From: Morinoia aosen
Taxonomy: Eukaryota > Arthropoda > Malacostraca > Amphipoda > Talitridae
Direction of reading: 5' to 3'
NCBI GenBank assembly: GCA_030386875.1
Contig: CM059558.1
Coordinates: 3,853,501-3,917,500, forward strand
Length of the DNA stretch: 64,000 nt
Part shown: positions 13,567 through 26,071 of the stretch, piece by piece
Numbering within the stretch: position 1 is the first letter of the stretch
Layout: every line of letters begins with the position of its first letter
Made by a program: the position numbers and the translations under genes
The notes under the pieces: generated by a model
The model's database searches: none
What the model saw: the letters and a program-made list of their open reading frames with translations, nothing else
What the model was told of the DNA's origin: nothing

Positions 13567-13763
13567 GGTTGTTGTCTTGGTGAAAAAACGTTGAAGATTG
13601 GGTGAAGGCATCGATCTAGAGTAGAGGCTTGTGGTACCAGGTCCCATGCACGCGGCTCTTTCGGCTCTCCATTATGATTGACAGATACCGTCAATAATGA
13701 CTTCCGAATTCGACCCTCAAGCAGCCTCATTTTCATTCTTGAACACCTCATCGTTGACCGCAC
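13567..13763 (-). other. Candidate spliced exon
   Basis: On the minus strand a segment open in one frame for 65 codons lies between TGTCCCACAG (acceptor-like) and CAACC|GTAAGT (donor). The peptide has no domain I recognise and no partner exon was found. Chance remains likely. Confidence 0.2.
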
Positions 13764-14432
13764 CTGTGGGACAGCCAAAATTACCAAAAATAATACGTTA
13801 TGGAGAACTTGCTTGTACTAATTATGTGGATCTGTGATGATATGATATTTATATTTAAATATCATTTATTTAAAAAAAATAAAATACATAAGGGAAATTC
13901 TTGAACAACTACAGATCATCATGCGCTTATACATTGCTGAAAAGAAAAAATGCTTCTATCATAGCCTGTAGATATCCTAGCATCCACCTCAGCTGCTCCG
14001 TTGCATTTCTCTGCCCCACCAGCCTGAGCTTCGAAGTGAGCTTGGCGTTAAGCAGTAACTTGAGCGTTGATAATTTCAAAGCTCACAAGCACGCTAACTG
14101 TCTTGTGGTAATATCACCGCTGATGATGAGCTCCGCAATGAAATAAGCTTCAATAATACCCAAGGCGATGAACTGAATCAAGGTAGTAGAGCCTGCAAAG
14201 CAATTAGCCATACCACATCTATGGTGCCGAGAACGCCTTTAAAATTAGGAGGTGTGCAAAATCTGCTAGATTAATTAGTACGACCCCTAACGACGTCCTG
14301 AAAACCAGTAGTAAAATGAAACAATTTATACAATTTAAACAATTTATTTACCACAGGTAATATAGAGGTAGAATGTTTCTAAAGTCTAATACAATAGTTA
14401 AACTTGAGTATAGCTACCTGTAGGCCCGAATA

Positions 14433-14480
14433 AGTTCAGCGACTTCTAGGGCATCCTACCATCACATTATTCTAAGGTGT
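14433..14480 (+). repeat. Short dispersed repeat (GCCCGAATAAGTTCA family)
   Basis: GGCCCGAATAAGTTCA-GAC followed by CTAGG-CAT-CTA-CATCA. Other copies lie at 37477-37512 (+) and 46810-46865 (-). Confidence 0.6.
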
Positions 14481-14589
14481 ACAATAATGTTTAACCTAAT
14501 TTACTTAACCTAGTTTCGCATTAGACTGATCAACGAGATAATGAACTCGATATTGATGTTTCATTACAATATAGGTCATATGTTCTATA

Positions 14590-15537
14590 CAGGGTGTTTT
14601 TTTTACTTTGAACAAACTTCGAACTTAGGTACAAAAACTCAAAATAAATCGATTTTCATGAATGACAAAATTTTCATAACTCTTTAGTTTTCGAGTTATA
14701 GTTACTTGAAGAATATTAGAACTTCAAGTAGGATTGCACGCGCGCACCATTTTTAGCGCTACCTTTGATAGTTAAAGAGGTTTTTGGGCCCCACTAATGT
14801 AGTATTTTTGTAATTTCACAATGAAATTTGCGTGTACACGTTTTACAACTAAGAAAAAATTGTCCTAAATGAGTAATTATCAATTATTATCATGTAAGCT
14901 AACCATTAATCAGTAAGCATTGCAGGACACAGGTAAAAACCATAATCAATACAAACTTTAATGTAAGAACTTTAACGCAAGAACAAACTTGAATACAGTT
15001 TTATTACAACAGTTACTCGAAATGGCCTCCGTGAACTTCAACACATTTACGGCATCTAACAGCCAGTGAGTGCCTTACAGATTGAAACACGCCAGGCATT
15101 TCCGTAATACGGCCAGCTGAGTCCACAATGCGTCCAACCAGATCCTGTTCCGATTCAACAGGAGTGGCATACACGAGGTCCTTCATGGTTCCCCACAAGA
15201 AGAAATCCAGTGGCGTCAAATCAATTAATAACAAATTTTATTTCATTATTTCAGTTTCACATTGCATCTTGAAATCTTGTCGTTGATTACATGGAATGGA
15301 TAACACATAATGAAATGAGAAAAAATGCTTTTATTGTATTCGACAACCTCGAAAACTAAAAACTTTAAATAACAATTGGTGTGCGGCCCAGTTATATCAT
15401 GCACTTCTAAACATGCTTTGCGACGCCATAACTCGAAAACTAAAGAGTTTTGGACATTTTGTCATTCATGAAAATTGATTTATTTTGAGTTTTTGTACCC
15501 AAGTTCTAAGTTTGTTCGAAGTAAAAAAAATACCCTG
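14590..15537. mobile_element. Mariner/Tc1-type deletion derivative, 110-bp TIRs
   Basis: Terminal inverted repeats of about 110 bp at 14590-14699 and 15428-15537 begin CAGGGTG/CAGGGTA and differ at only about ten positions. TA flanks both ends (14588-14589, 15538-15539), the usual Tc1/mariner target duplication. It keeps only the C-terminal transposase end. It lies against the 3' end of the minus-strand LINE. Confidence 0.9.
15013..15234 (-). pseudogene. C-terminal fragment of mariner-type transposase
   Basis: A 73-residue fragment containing DLTPLDFFLWG, the segment with the last catalytic Asp in many mariner-type transposases, then KDLVYATP and a C-terminal CVEVHGGHFE. The N-terminal DNA-binding region and the first two catalytic aspartates are absent, deleted between the TIR and this fragment. 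It could not catalyse transposition but shares TIRs that an active relative could move. Confidence 0.85.
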
Positions 15538-15658
15538 TATATAACAGTATGTTCGATAACGATTTCACGACTGAAAATCGGCGATACAACTCATGGCAAA
15601 TTACATAATTAGGACCAGACATGTAGGAGGCAGGATTTGACTTGGTGATCTTGCACGA

Positions 15659-18600
15659 CTAGTATTCTGATAAGAAATGAGACTCAAGATTCCTTTTGAA
15701 TACCTTGTAAGAATTACTTTCACGGATCTCCGCAGGTATTGAGTTCAAGTTTTTGTTCCAACGAAGAGGATACTGTGTTGCGACCGGGCCTTTGAATAAT
15801 AGGGAAGCATGAATTTACTTCTATTTCGCGTTAGATGGTTGTGATGACCAGTTTGCGCAGTTAATAATTGTTTTAGGCAATTGTCGCCATCATTAGTTAA
15901 TGTTTTGTAAATGAAATTGCATATGAAGATTTTGTAGAGATCCGAGAGTTTGTGTATTTGTAAATTTTTGAATGAATCATTTGTGTGAGCATTATATTCT
16001 AGGTTCTTTACCGCTCTGATGGCTCTTTTTTGTAGAGTAAAAATTATATTGGTTTTATTTTTATCAGTTCCGTGCCATGCTTCTATTTCCTATTGCAAGT
16101 ATGGTGAAATGAGCGTTCTGTAGAGCATTTGCATAGCTGTTTCAGGCAGGAAATTTTTAACTTTATTTAGGATTCCGATGGATTTTGATAATTTAGAACT
16201 AAAATGGGCGATGTGCTCTTTGAAGGACATATGTTTATCTATTATGCCCAAAAATTTACATGAGTTGGTTTCTTCGATTTCACCTTCGCCAATTTTAATG
16301 CGTGGGAGAGATATATTTTTCTTGTATGAGAATGTAATGTAATTTGTTTTATCGGTATTAAGGCTTATTTTAATAGCTTTAAGCCACAATGAAACCTTAT
16401 GGAGTTCATTATTTATACTCTCCGCAATCGTAGTGGGATTTTGGTTAGGAAGGACCGTAGAAAGCGTACTGTCATCGGCAAAAAGTATGAATTCGAAGAG
16501 TGATGTAGATTTAATAATATCATTGATAAAAATCAGAAATAGGAGAGGCCCAAGAACAGATCCTTGTGGAACTCCATGGCTAATTGTCTGTGAGTCCGAT
16601 TTTGTGTTGTCAATGACAACGTATTGCTTCCGATTTGTTAGGTATGATCTGAACCAATCCTGGGCAACCCCACGAATGCCATAACAGTGTAGTTTCGAGA
16701 GCAATATGTTATGGTCAACACAATCGAATGCTTTTCGAAAGTCAAGAAATACAGAGAAGACAGGCTTTCCGTTATCTATATTCGAACAAAGGAATAGTAA
16801 ATGATTTAATATTGCCGGTGTTGTTGATTTTTTATCAGCGAAAACCGTATTGTTTTCCATAGAGAAATGATTTTTGGTCAAAATAAGAGTACACTTTTTT
16901 ATACACAATTTTCTCGAATACCTTACTAATAATTGGTAACACGGAGATAGGTCGATAATTGTTTACACAGGTTTTTTCACCATTTTTAAAGATAGGGGTT
17001 ACTTTATCAACTTTGAGGGAGTTCGGGAAAGTGCCTAGTAAGAGAGACTGGTTAATAATATTCGATATCAGCGGGGCTACAATGTCAGCAATAACTTTAA
17101 GTACTTTAGTCGGAAACGTTTGTAACCCACTCGATTTATTTTTCATGTTGTTTATGCACGTAATTACATCGGAGGAGTTTGTAGGCGTAAAGAAAAAGGA
17201 GTTGGGTTCTCGAAGATGATCCATAAATTCAAGGTGATCAGTAGGTTCACTTCAAATACCATCAGCTATAGTTTTCCCTAGGTTTACGAAGAAGTTGTTA
17301 AAGAGATTACCAATTTCTTTCTTCTCATGGTATTTTACATTATCTTGAATAACATATTCAATTATCTTTTTATCGGCATTTTTCTGTTTACAGCAAGAGT
17401 TAAGGAGGTGCCAAGTCTTTTTAACGTCAGTTTTGAATTGAGTAAACTTGAGCGTAAAGTAGTTCTTTTTTGATGTTCTTATCTGGTTGGTTACATAGTT
17501 TCTGAATCGGTTATATGTTTCTCTAGATATTCGCCCTTCGCAAAGGAGGGCTAGGTGCGCTTGACGTTTCTTTATATTTATCACGATGTCTCTAGTAATC
17601 CAGGGCTTTTGTTTATTTTTCGGGGTAACTGTACGAGTTACAATTGGGCAACACTGATTGTATGCGGTCATTATAGTTTCAGTCAACTTTATTACTGCTT
17701 CATCAATGCTCGTATGTAGTATTATTGTTTTGTTGAGAGATGTGCAATGTAGGCATTGATTCTTCTAGAACGGTGCGCATTTCTTCTAGATTTGATTCGT
17801 TTATTTTACGATATGAGTAAGTTTCAGCCCGTGCCTTGGTGCAAGCAATATAGACATTTTTCTTAATAAGAAAAACTGAGAAGTGATCTGATAAGTCAGA
17901 AGTAATTATTCCAGCAAGAAAATCATTTGGGTCTGTCATAAAGATATTGTGAAGCAGCGTAGCACATTCTGAGGTTATTCGTGTAGGCTTTGTGATGATC
18001 AGAATAAAAGATTTAGAATGAAATGCATTTAGGAAATTAGAGATTGGTTCATAGCTTTCATGTTTCAGTAAATCATAATTGAAGTCACCGCATATTATTA
18101 TGTCATTGTAGAAAGACCTATTGAATTGAGAAATAATACGAATAAGTTCATTAACCCTTTCGGTACGATAATTCAAATTGTTTGGGTAAAAAATTCCTGG
18201 GGAAAAAGTTGTCATTACCCTGAATTGTCAGTGAAATTGTCCTAGTATGGTGCTTTTAGCTTAAGTAAGTGCCTTCTTCATTATTTTAATTTTAACATTT
18301 TTTGAATCTTTGAAGCTCGATGCTTGGCGACAGAAATTTTTGATGTTAATAATAAAGTTTTCGTATTTACGAAGAAATTATTTATACGTTTTTGCCCGAA
18401 TTTACCAAAAATCAACAAAGTTCAGAAAAAACTTGCTCAAGTTAAATGGAAAGGGTATTGAATATGTTGCTCGGGTCCTGTAGCATGAACTTACGCGTGC
18501 TACAGGGTCCTATGGTAATTACAGGGGCCTATGGTAACCTATGGTAATTTACGCGTGCAGGTTTCTGGAATTGTTTAAAAACTAGTTTAATGAATGTTTG

Positions 18601-19201
18601 TAATTTCCCTAATTTTGTTATTACTTCAAAATATTCCCTCACTAGTTAAATTAGTTTAAAACTAGGTTAGATGCCCTAAACTGGAAGCACTAGCCAACTT
18701 GGCACTGGAGTAGCCGTCAGTACCGAAAGGGTTAAGGAAGGATACAGGAAAGGCTGTAGGAGGCCTATACACCGTTCCAAGCACAATTCGTTTGCCATCT
18801 CTAGACAGTTCTACGAATAGTGATTCTATATGATCCTGATTCATTGTTGCACTTGCTATGATTCTCGAGTCCATGTGCTTAGATATGTATGTACTGATGC
18901 CCCTGCCTCGCTTGTTTTTCCGTAGCGAATGGAAACTATGATAATTTTAAAATTCAATAATCACGTCTAGGTTATACTTAAGTTCAGTAATAGTACATTG
19001 TATCTCTTCCAATTTTGGATAGAGTGACCTACAATTCCAACATAACAGCGAAAAATCCTGCCGAGTTATTCGTATAGTTTCGTTGAATTTTGATATATCA
19101 GTATATCTGCAGTTTTCAGAGTCGTTTAGGTTTGGAAATATTCTGTTCAAATGATTGAGATCTGGGTCAATTCTATCTAATATATCAGCGTGATCAGTCA
19201 T
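15659..19201 (-). pseudogene. LINE ORF2: endonuclease-reverse transcriptase, broken
   Basis: Begins with an APE-type endonuclease start (FSLLCWNCRSLYPKLEEI), then GTVYRPP and IIICGDFNYDLL, with SDHFSVF completing the nuclease core. The RT domain shows NYRPISVLPIISKVFEK, FLDFRKAFDCVDH, GVPQGSVLGPLLF and the catalytic FADD. The C-terminus (LFKGPVATQYPLRW...SEY) is the usual LINE tail. Lesions: frameshifts near 18950, 17715 and 16850-16908, an in-frame TGA at 17252-17254, and a 577-bp insertion at 18155-18731. Removing the insertion and one TTAA restores the endonuclease frame exactly. The protein would nick target DNA and reverse-transcribe element RNA; it cannot be made from this copy. Confidence 0.9.
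18155..18731. mobile_element. piggyBac-like MITE, 577 bp, TTAA target duplication
   Basis: Flanked by TTAA at 18151-18154 and 18732-18735. Terminal inverted repeats are a perfect 12 bp, CCCTTTCGGTAC, starting with the CCC usual for piggyBac. No transposase ORF. It contains a small internal hairpin (CCTGTAGCA...TGCTACAGG) near 18477-18510. It sits inside the LINE endonuclease; deleting it leaves ...FLNELIRI in frame, which fixes both boundaries. Confidence 0.92.
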
Positions 19202-19982
19202 TCAAAATTAGTAAACAGTAGGCAGTAAGTACTATTGTATAACTTAAAACGAAATACAGAGTCAAGATTAAATGATATTCCTATCTAAAAACTAGCTTAT
19301 AAAGTACAGAAAAGAGTAAAAAATCTAGCGCGATTTCGTGAGTACACACAATACTCAGCTCATGAGCGATTAATATTGGAGTTCAATATACAAAATTAAT
19401 GCGTACAAATTGCTGAAGGCGTTGTTTCTAAGTTCACATACAACAGGTAATAAGTTTCGAAAATTTTAGTGACAATGATATACCTAATCAGCGAATATGG
19501 TTTACACACAATAATAATTTCATTGGTTAGAATTACATACAATTTTGAGGAAAAGCGAACAAGGTGGATATCAATATTCCATTATAACATTGGTAGGTAT
19601 AAATTGCTGATGGTGTTGCAAGTTTACATACAGCTGTCATAAATGTTCATATTTATCTGTCATACAGTTGTCAAAATTGAGGTGAAGCTGACGGATTTAT
19701 CTTTTGAAGGTTGGAACTGATTCATGACATGAAGTTATGCAGTTTGAAGTTTTAGTGAAAAGTTATAGAATTTTAGGCGTTATTGACATACGGGTAGATA
19801 ATTTGACACAGTTACATGTATCGATACCTAATTGAGGTGATCATCCAAGACCTCTATTGATGATATGTCCAGTTTCAGCATTAGGTATTGGTCGAGATCT
19901 TCTGGCGTGTTAATCTGTCGTCTTGAATCCGTTTGTCCAGGGGTGGAAGCGAAGATGTTTCCGTCATAGGTCCTCGGTATTC
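19202..19982 (-). other. LINE inter-ORF spacer
   Basis: About 780 bp between ORF1 stop and ORF2 start, long for this class. It holds an imperfect direct repeat about 200 bp apart (AAATTGCTGA-GG-GTTG near 19410 and 19610), so part may be inserted or duplicated. Confidence 0.5.
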
Positions 19983-20662
19983 CTATTTTCTCCGGGAATT
20001 TTTTCTGGCTACTCTCAAGGTGTACATGATCTTGGCTCGTGAAGGTATTAGATATTCATTTATGGAGAACTTTGGTTTATTTACTCGGCAGGCGGAGAGA
20101 ATTTCGCGTTTCTTGTTGTAATGTTTAAGTTCGAAAGCGATGTTTCTTCGATCCTCGTTTCCAGTTAGTGGTTTTCTTCCCATTCTGTTAGCTGACGTGA
20201 TGTCAGCATCACTGAGGTCGATGTTGATGTCCTTCAGAATTTTGCAGACTGTTTCTTTGCAATTTTCGTTGGTGTGGGATTGAGGTAGTTCCCTCCCAGA
20301 AATGACGAGAGTACATTTTCTATCTTCCAGGTCTCGGCGCTGATCATTTTTCTCCAAGCGATCGAGACGCGCCTCTAGGCTATATATTTTCTCATTCTGT
20401 TCTCCAAGAATTTTCTTGTGTTCTGCTTCTTTTCCTGCTATTGTTTCAGATAGTGTTTTGATGCTGCTTATTTCGGTTTGCATTTTTCTATTTCAGTATT
20501 AAGTTTAGTCATCACTGAATCGCAGTATTTTATTAGGACAGAAACCACTTCCTTTCCGTCTTTCGTTAAGCTAGACACATCAGGATGTGGAGCAAACTTT
20601 GGTTGAAACTCACAGCTGTTGTTGCTGCTGTTGTTGGTGCTGCGTCGTTTGTTAGGCGCCAT
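19983..20662 (-). pseudogene. LINE ORF1 (coiled coil plus RNA-binding type), frameshifted
   Basis: ORF1 begins at MAPNKRRST (20662) with a Ser/Asn-rich basic N-terminus. A heptad-like charged segment (KIYSLEARLDRLEKND) fits a coiled coil, followed by the NRMGRK and SINEYLIPSRAK stretches typical of arthropod LINE ORF1 proteins, which bind the element RNA as nucleic-acid chaperones. A one-base loss near 20483 separates EIEK from MQTEISSIKT, so the N-terminal 60 residues and the C-terminal 166 residues lie in different frames. Ends in a basic tail (KNSRRK). Confidence 0.8.
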
Positions 20663-21059
20663 CTTGAAGATTGAAGGGGCTCGGTTCCTTGAGTTGATGA
20701 GGGTTGAACACTTTAACACTCTTCTTGAGGGTATGTTGTACTTTTTAGTTTGATAATTGATTTATGGTTTATGGTTTGATAATTGAGCAATATCCTGACG
20801 AATAACTCGTGTCCACTGAATCCCAGTACTGATGGCAGCGTTGCTTTGGAGACCAATAGCGCCGAGAACGGGTCCAAGAAAGGGGCGAATAAAACCTTTC
20901 ATTTGCCCAGCCGAGCAGACCACCTCCACAGCCCAGCAGACTACCTTCCCCACTAGTGGGGATCGGACAGAGAAGACTACTGACAAGACCTTAACCATCT
21001 AGAAGATTTCCAAGAAAACTATCACTCTGTCCACCCAGTATTCTGTCCACCCTTTCAAA

Positions 21060-23176
21060 CACAGAACAGGATTAGAACTTTTATTCCTTCCCACATTAGT
21101 GAACCATCTTTGGAATTAATTACTGCATTATCCAAAACATCTCGTCCTAAAACTAAATCGTAGTTAAATTTAGCATCTTTAATAATTAAAGCGCTAGTCT
21201 TTAGTACCTTGTCAGTACCAGGTATCGAGAGAGTTGAATCAACCTCACCGCTAACGTTACTCTTAGCGTTTATGAATCTAAAGCGTAATTAAACAACTCT
21301 GTTTCAATTTTTTATTTAGGCACTTGATTTTGCTGTAACTAATGAGGCATTTTTCGCTGCCACTGTCTAACAGCGCGCTTAAATACTTATCTTTATTGTT
21401 CCGAGTAATTGTGGGTTTCCTAGATTTCCTAAAGGTAATCAAATCGGCGCCTTCTTTCTTGAGACGTCCCGCTCCTACAACCGTAGTTGTAAAATAAGCC
21501 TCAACTGCTCTCTTTTGTGGTAACCTATCAGCAAGTTCTTCATCTTTCAACGCAGCAAATTTGTTTTTGCTGTGAAATAAAGGATCTACCAAGGATCTAC
21601 AATCTGTCATCTCGGTCGTATCTGGATCTGTCTCTGCCACAACGTTCGGATTAACGAGAGCCTTGCGGTGACCCTCGGGCAAAATCGGCTCGCTCCTACC
21701 ATCCGCACCTCCTACTCTTCTTGTAAAAAAAACATTCTCTCTCTCGTGATCCTTTCCATAGTGCACCTCATGCCTACCTCGACTATTGACGCCTCTATTT
21801 GCGCTGTACCTACGCAAGTAAGCTCGATACTGTCTGACTTCATCTTCTGACGCTGTAAAGTTTCGAACGAGATGCTCCCCCCCCCCGCAAGCAAAGGAGG
21901 AACCAACGGACCCTCTCGGTTTTCTCAGATCTCTTCGGGATCGACAGTTGGCTTCGACATGACCTGAAACGTTGCATAAACTGCAGGAAGAAGACCCTCT
22001 AGCTCTAGCTGCAAAGTGGATTGGGGCTTGACTCGAGCTTTCAGCTCCCACTGTGTAACATTCAAGGGATCCTATTGCCCCATCACCAACACACCCACTA
22101 AAGTTATTAATTCTTACTCTAGGATTTCTCAGCCAAGGTCGGGGATATGATTTGCGCCCCGGGAAACAGCGGCTACTGTAATTCCCGTAGAACATCTCGC
22201 TTTCCTGAAGGGATTCCTGCACGTCAACGTTGTCTTCTGCCTCGTTATTCACATCCACCACAAAGGTCTCTCTGGTCTTGCACTGAGCCGCTACTATGGG
22301 TTTACTTTCGGGGTGATTTCGGACAGTGGCAACTATTCGTGCCAATAATTCCTCCGAAGTATTGAACGAAGCGTCGAAAATTTTCTTCGCAAACGTCTCA
22401 TCAAGCATAGGTGCTAACACGGTGATTGCGAGACTCAGGTCAATACCGTCCCCTACAAATCTTGTTAATTCGGGTTGTTTTGCGCTAGCCCTAAAAAAGA
22501 TGTCTCTGCCATGCTATTGAGGCTGAATTCAACAAATGCTCCGACAACTTCCTGATTTTCGCAAACGCGGTTACCAACTGTGCGGCAAGACTATCATTCC
22601 TAAAGAAACGTAACTGATTTAAGTCACATGCTAACGTGGGTTCAGATTTTTCGCCTTGTGCGACGTAAATGTCGTCAAAATTTTAATTATATTTTCGAAG
22701 GAATATTGTAGATTCGAATTTACTAACTTGGTCACTATCGAATCGAAATCTCCTACTTGCTTATTTGCTGACCTCACCAACAGTTCTTTCTTGACACTAT
22801 CAGAGTTTACATCCTATAATAATGTCATATACGCTCGGAGATTAGCTATGTGCGTCCTAAAGCTCTTATTTTCACAGAGCTCGGGATCTTCCCGACGCCT
22901 ACGACCTCTAAATAGCGAAAGTTTTGCATTTGAAAGAACTGTTTCCGTTCTCGGCATAGCCGCGGTTATCTCCCGCGCAAAAACACTACTATAGGTCGTG
23001 CTAGTATTCGTGGTATTTGGGCCAACCTCACCGCTGGCTGCTGGTTCAGTCATAGCTGGGATCGTATTACTGCTTGTCGTACTATTATAAGCACGAAAGC
23101 GTGCGACTGTGACACGACCTCTACTCGGTTTGGTTGTTCCCGACCTAATCAACTCGGCCGAATCTGAGTCAGACAT
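21060..23176 (-). pseudogene. LTR-retrotransposon gag-protease remnant (Ty3/gypsy-like)
   Basis: Minus-strand reading starts MSDSDSAELI (23176). Gag runs with an in-frame TAG near 22812 and a frameshift near 22500, then a zinc knuckle CSLCNVSGHVEANC (C-x2-C-x4-H-x4-C). A second knuckle is degenerate: its last Cys is Phe (HLVRNF). The protease shows LLDSGSEKCLIS (active-site Asp-Ser-Gly) and, after a frameshift near 21278, DLVLGRDVLD, the flap-distal part of retropepsins. Nothing resembling RT, RNase H or integrase follows below 21060, so the element is 3'-truncated. No LTR pair is visible. Ty3/gypsy is the most likely class; the lineage is not resolved. Confidence 0.8.
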
Positions 23177-23722
23177 ACAGTGTTAGTATCAATTCAAGCC
23201 ACCCTAAACATTACAAATTTATACACCGGCAAAAATATACAAATTTAACACACCACAATAGTCACAAAAATTTAAAGAAATAATGAAGGAATCCTTCAAC
23301 ACCATGAAAACAGCACTCACTTTCAAATGCTATAGCTATCTCTCACTGCATCAGTCTACTACTAACATGACTGCGTTCGCAAAGCCTGACGCATGTGGCA
23401 TGCTGCTTGCTCTCTGAAACAGAGCACTGCTCGCGGCCTTGAGCCGATGCAAAAAAAAATCTGCCTCTCGCAGAGCAAAAAAAACTAACTCAGTGCCTGC
23501 ACGCACTGACAAGCTACTGCACTGCTAAGATAAAATGAACGAATTATTCCTTATCTTTTACTTAACTTGTATGTGCTGATTTGAAGAACTTGAAGTCGCT
23601 CGCCGCTGTAGACACACTCTGGTACCGCAAACGTTGATGTAGACGTAAATTTTGACGTTTACGATGTAGCTGAAGTCGCTGTAAATTTTACCACTCGTCG
23701 TTGGTTATTTCACCGAAAGTTA
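23177..23722 (-). other. Probable 5' leader of the gag remnant
   Basis: About 545 bp upstream of the gag start, without ORFs. It may contain leader and LTR remnants, but I could not define a second LTR or a primer-binding site. It ends at the inverted-repeat element starting at 23723. Confidence 0.35.
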
Positions 23723-25288
23723 AGGGGAACTACTACCCTGGGCTTTACCTGAATCACCCAGTTTTATAAATGTCGTTTTCCCATTTCTTTTGCACCTAGG
23801 GAAACGAAAATGCATAAAGATATGTAAAATTGAACTCCGAACACATTTGCTTCTATAAAATTTTCCGAATTTCGCAAAAAAAGTTAATTTTTGAAAACAA
23901 TAAAAAAAACATTGCGCCCTAAAATTTCATTCCACAATTTTCAACGTAAAAGCGTGATTTTGCTCTCATTCGAAGTAGAAGGACTGTACAAAGGCCGTAA
24001 CGTAGGATCTTTTTGATTTTTGAATTAGAAAAAAATTATGATTACATATGTCCGACATGTAAAAAAATTCAAAAAATTACAGTTATTTATCAATAAAACT
24101 TAAACTTGGAATTCAAATAGAGTTTTGCTTCGTTACGCTGTTCCCACCGTCGAACCGCATCGAATGAGACTAAAATTACGCTTCTACGTTGAAAATTGTA
24201 GAGTGAGAAAATTTTTGAATTTATTATTTTATCATTTTTTTTCGCAAAATATTTTTTTCCATGGCGAAAATCGAAAATGTTTGTAAACACAAATGTGTTC
24301 AGAATTCAATTTTACACATCTGTATTTATTTTGGTTCACCTAGTTGCAATAGAATGTTGCAATCTGGGATTAGAAAAAGTAGGCTAGGATTTTTTTTGGA
24401 AGAAATTTCTTGACATATTTCTGATTCGAAAATCAAAAAGATCCTACGTTACGGCCTTCGTACAGTCCTTCTACTTCGAATGAGAGCAAAATCACGCTTT
24501 TACATTGAAAATTGTGGAATGAGATTTTTGGGCGCAATGTTTTTTTCTTGGTTTTAAAAATTATTTTTTACATTAAATTTTTTTTAATTACACATAATAG
24601 TCAAAGTTCATAAGAATCAGACTACAAATATAAAAGTTCAATTTTTTTTTATATTTTTATAATTTTTTTCTGTATATTACAATTCACAGTGTAAATATGA
24701 AGTCATGCATAGAGATTATCAAAATATAAATGAAAACAGCATTCAATTACATAAATTGTCCTTATATTACACTTCAACAAAAATTTTGTTTTGGCTTATA
24801 CCTAAAACCTCTCACTTTCAACATTCAAAAGAATAGAAGTCGGTGAGTTTTAATGCTAGGAAAAAACAACAGTTATAGAATCCTTGGAACATTACTAACA
24901 ATAGTACGGTAGCAAACTTCCAAATTGTACAGAAAATATTTTTTTTATCCAGCTCAAAACCCAAAATTAGAATATATATGAGGTAGTTAAAAAACTTTGC
25001 ATATAAGAAATGAAAAATTCAAAATGCAAAAATTTTCTACCGTACTCCTGCTAGAAATGTTTCAAGGATTCTAAAACTGCATTTGATTTTGTTCTAGCAT
25101 AAAAACTCAATGACTTCTATTCTTTTGAAATATCCATAAAAATGTACCAAAAAACTAATTTCTCGTATTTAAAAAAATAAGGTCTAAATCTAAAAAGTTA
25201 CATAAGTAAAATAGTTTTTTTAATACATATACTGGCTAAATTTCAAACGAATCGGATCAAAATTTAAAAATCGCTGGGTTGTTCCCCT
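23723..25288. mobile_element. Non-autonomous element with nested inverted repeats
   Basis: Outer ends are AGGGGAAC (23723-23730) and GTTCCCCT (25281-25288), extended imperfectly inward (AACTAC...CCTGGG / AACAACCCAG). Inside are several long inverted copies of one segment: 23793-24045 forward, 24140-24345 reversed, and 24420-24590 reversed. A second pair lies at 24825-24930 and 25030-25130. No transposase. The target duplication is unclear. Confidence 0.6.
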
Positions 25289-25585
25289 CAAGGTTAGGTT
25301 AAGTTAGGTTAGCTTAATTAAGTGATTATTAATTTCAATTGCTTCTGATTTTTTCCGAAATGAATATCTGGGACCTTCCAAGAACTGAAAAGGAAAGTCC
25401 CAGAGATTAATTACATTTTTATGGAAAATAGATATATAGCATTAGAAATCACTATTATAAAAGGAGCCGTGTCCGTCCGTCTGTGTGAATTCCTCTTCTT
25501 ATCGAAAGCTTTGGTGACAAGGATAAAGCTTAAAAGATGAAATGATTTAAGTAGCTTATCTTGCTCTTTCATCTCTCACAGTATT

Positions 25586-25856
25586 GTTGAAAAGTTACTA
25601 AAATTGGCAGTCTGTAATTCTCATTTATTTTTCAATGGTAAATATTATAAGCAAGTTGATGGGTTGGGCATGGGTTTACCTTTAGGCCCAACGTTTGCTA
25701 ATATATTTCTGTGCCACCATGAACAAAACTGGTTAAAAGAATGTCATCCGGTTTTTATTCTGAAATGTCGTCTATTATCTTCGAAGCTTTTCAAAAAAAT
25801 CATATTTTTCAAAACAATAACTCAAGTTCCAGAATCTTTGGCCTTATACTAAGTGG
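25586..25856 (+). pseudogene. Penelope-like element reverse transcriptase fragment
   Basis: The reading starts at IVEKLLKLAVCNSHLFF and contains YYKQVDGLGMGLPLGPTFAN followed by IFLCHHEQNWL. This is the signature block of Penelope-like RTs, which combine an RT with a GIY-YIG nuclease. The adjoining RYVDD catalytic block is lost in a frame-disturbed stretch, and FKTITQVPES appears to be its downstream remnant. No nuclease domain is visible. Confidence 0.8.
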
Positions 25857-26071
25857 TAGAAGGTAACTAGTCAAACGAATTTAACACATTTCTTTTCGCA
25901 TTATCAATTGAAAGTAATCAAAGCAACATGATGAATTTTAACAGAGAAAGCTCCAAAGAAAATTTCTATTTGAACAAATAAGCCGATTGCGTATACTGGA
26001 TACCATAATGCAAGTGAAAGGGAATTGAATCGCCACAGGAAAATAATGCAATAGAATAATTTCTTGTATTT

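Larger units (their letters stand above)
15538..20765 (-). mobile_element. Two-ORF non-LTR retrotransposon (LINE), inactive
   Basis: Minus-strand LINE of the CR1/Jockey-like type. In order: ORF1 (20662-19983), a spacer of about 780 bp, then ORF2 with endonuclease, reverse transcriptase and C-terminal tail to a stop at 15659. Multiple frameshifts and in-frame stops, plus a piggyBac-like insertion at 18155-18731, make it inactive. The 3' side runs directly into a mariner-type element (14590-15537), so the LINE 3' UTR is probably interrupted there. The 5' boundary is uncertain; GTTTGATAATTGA occurs twice around 20747-20789. Confidence 0.88.

Noticed and set aside
20762..20998. 78-residue minus-strand ORF beside the LINE
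   Set aside because: Protein-like composition, but no motif, no splice sites and no copy I could recognise.
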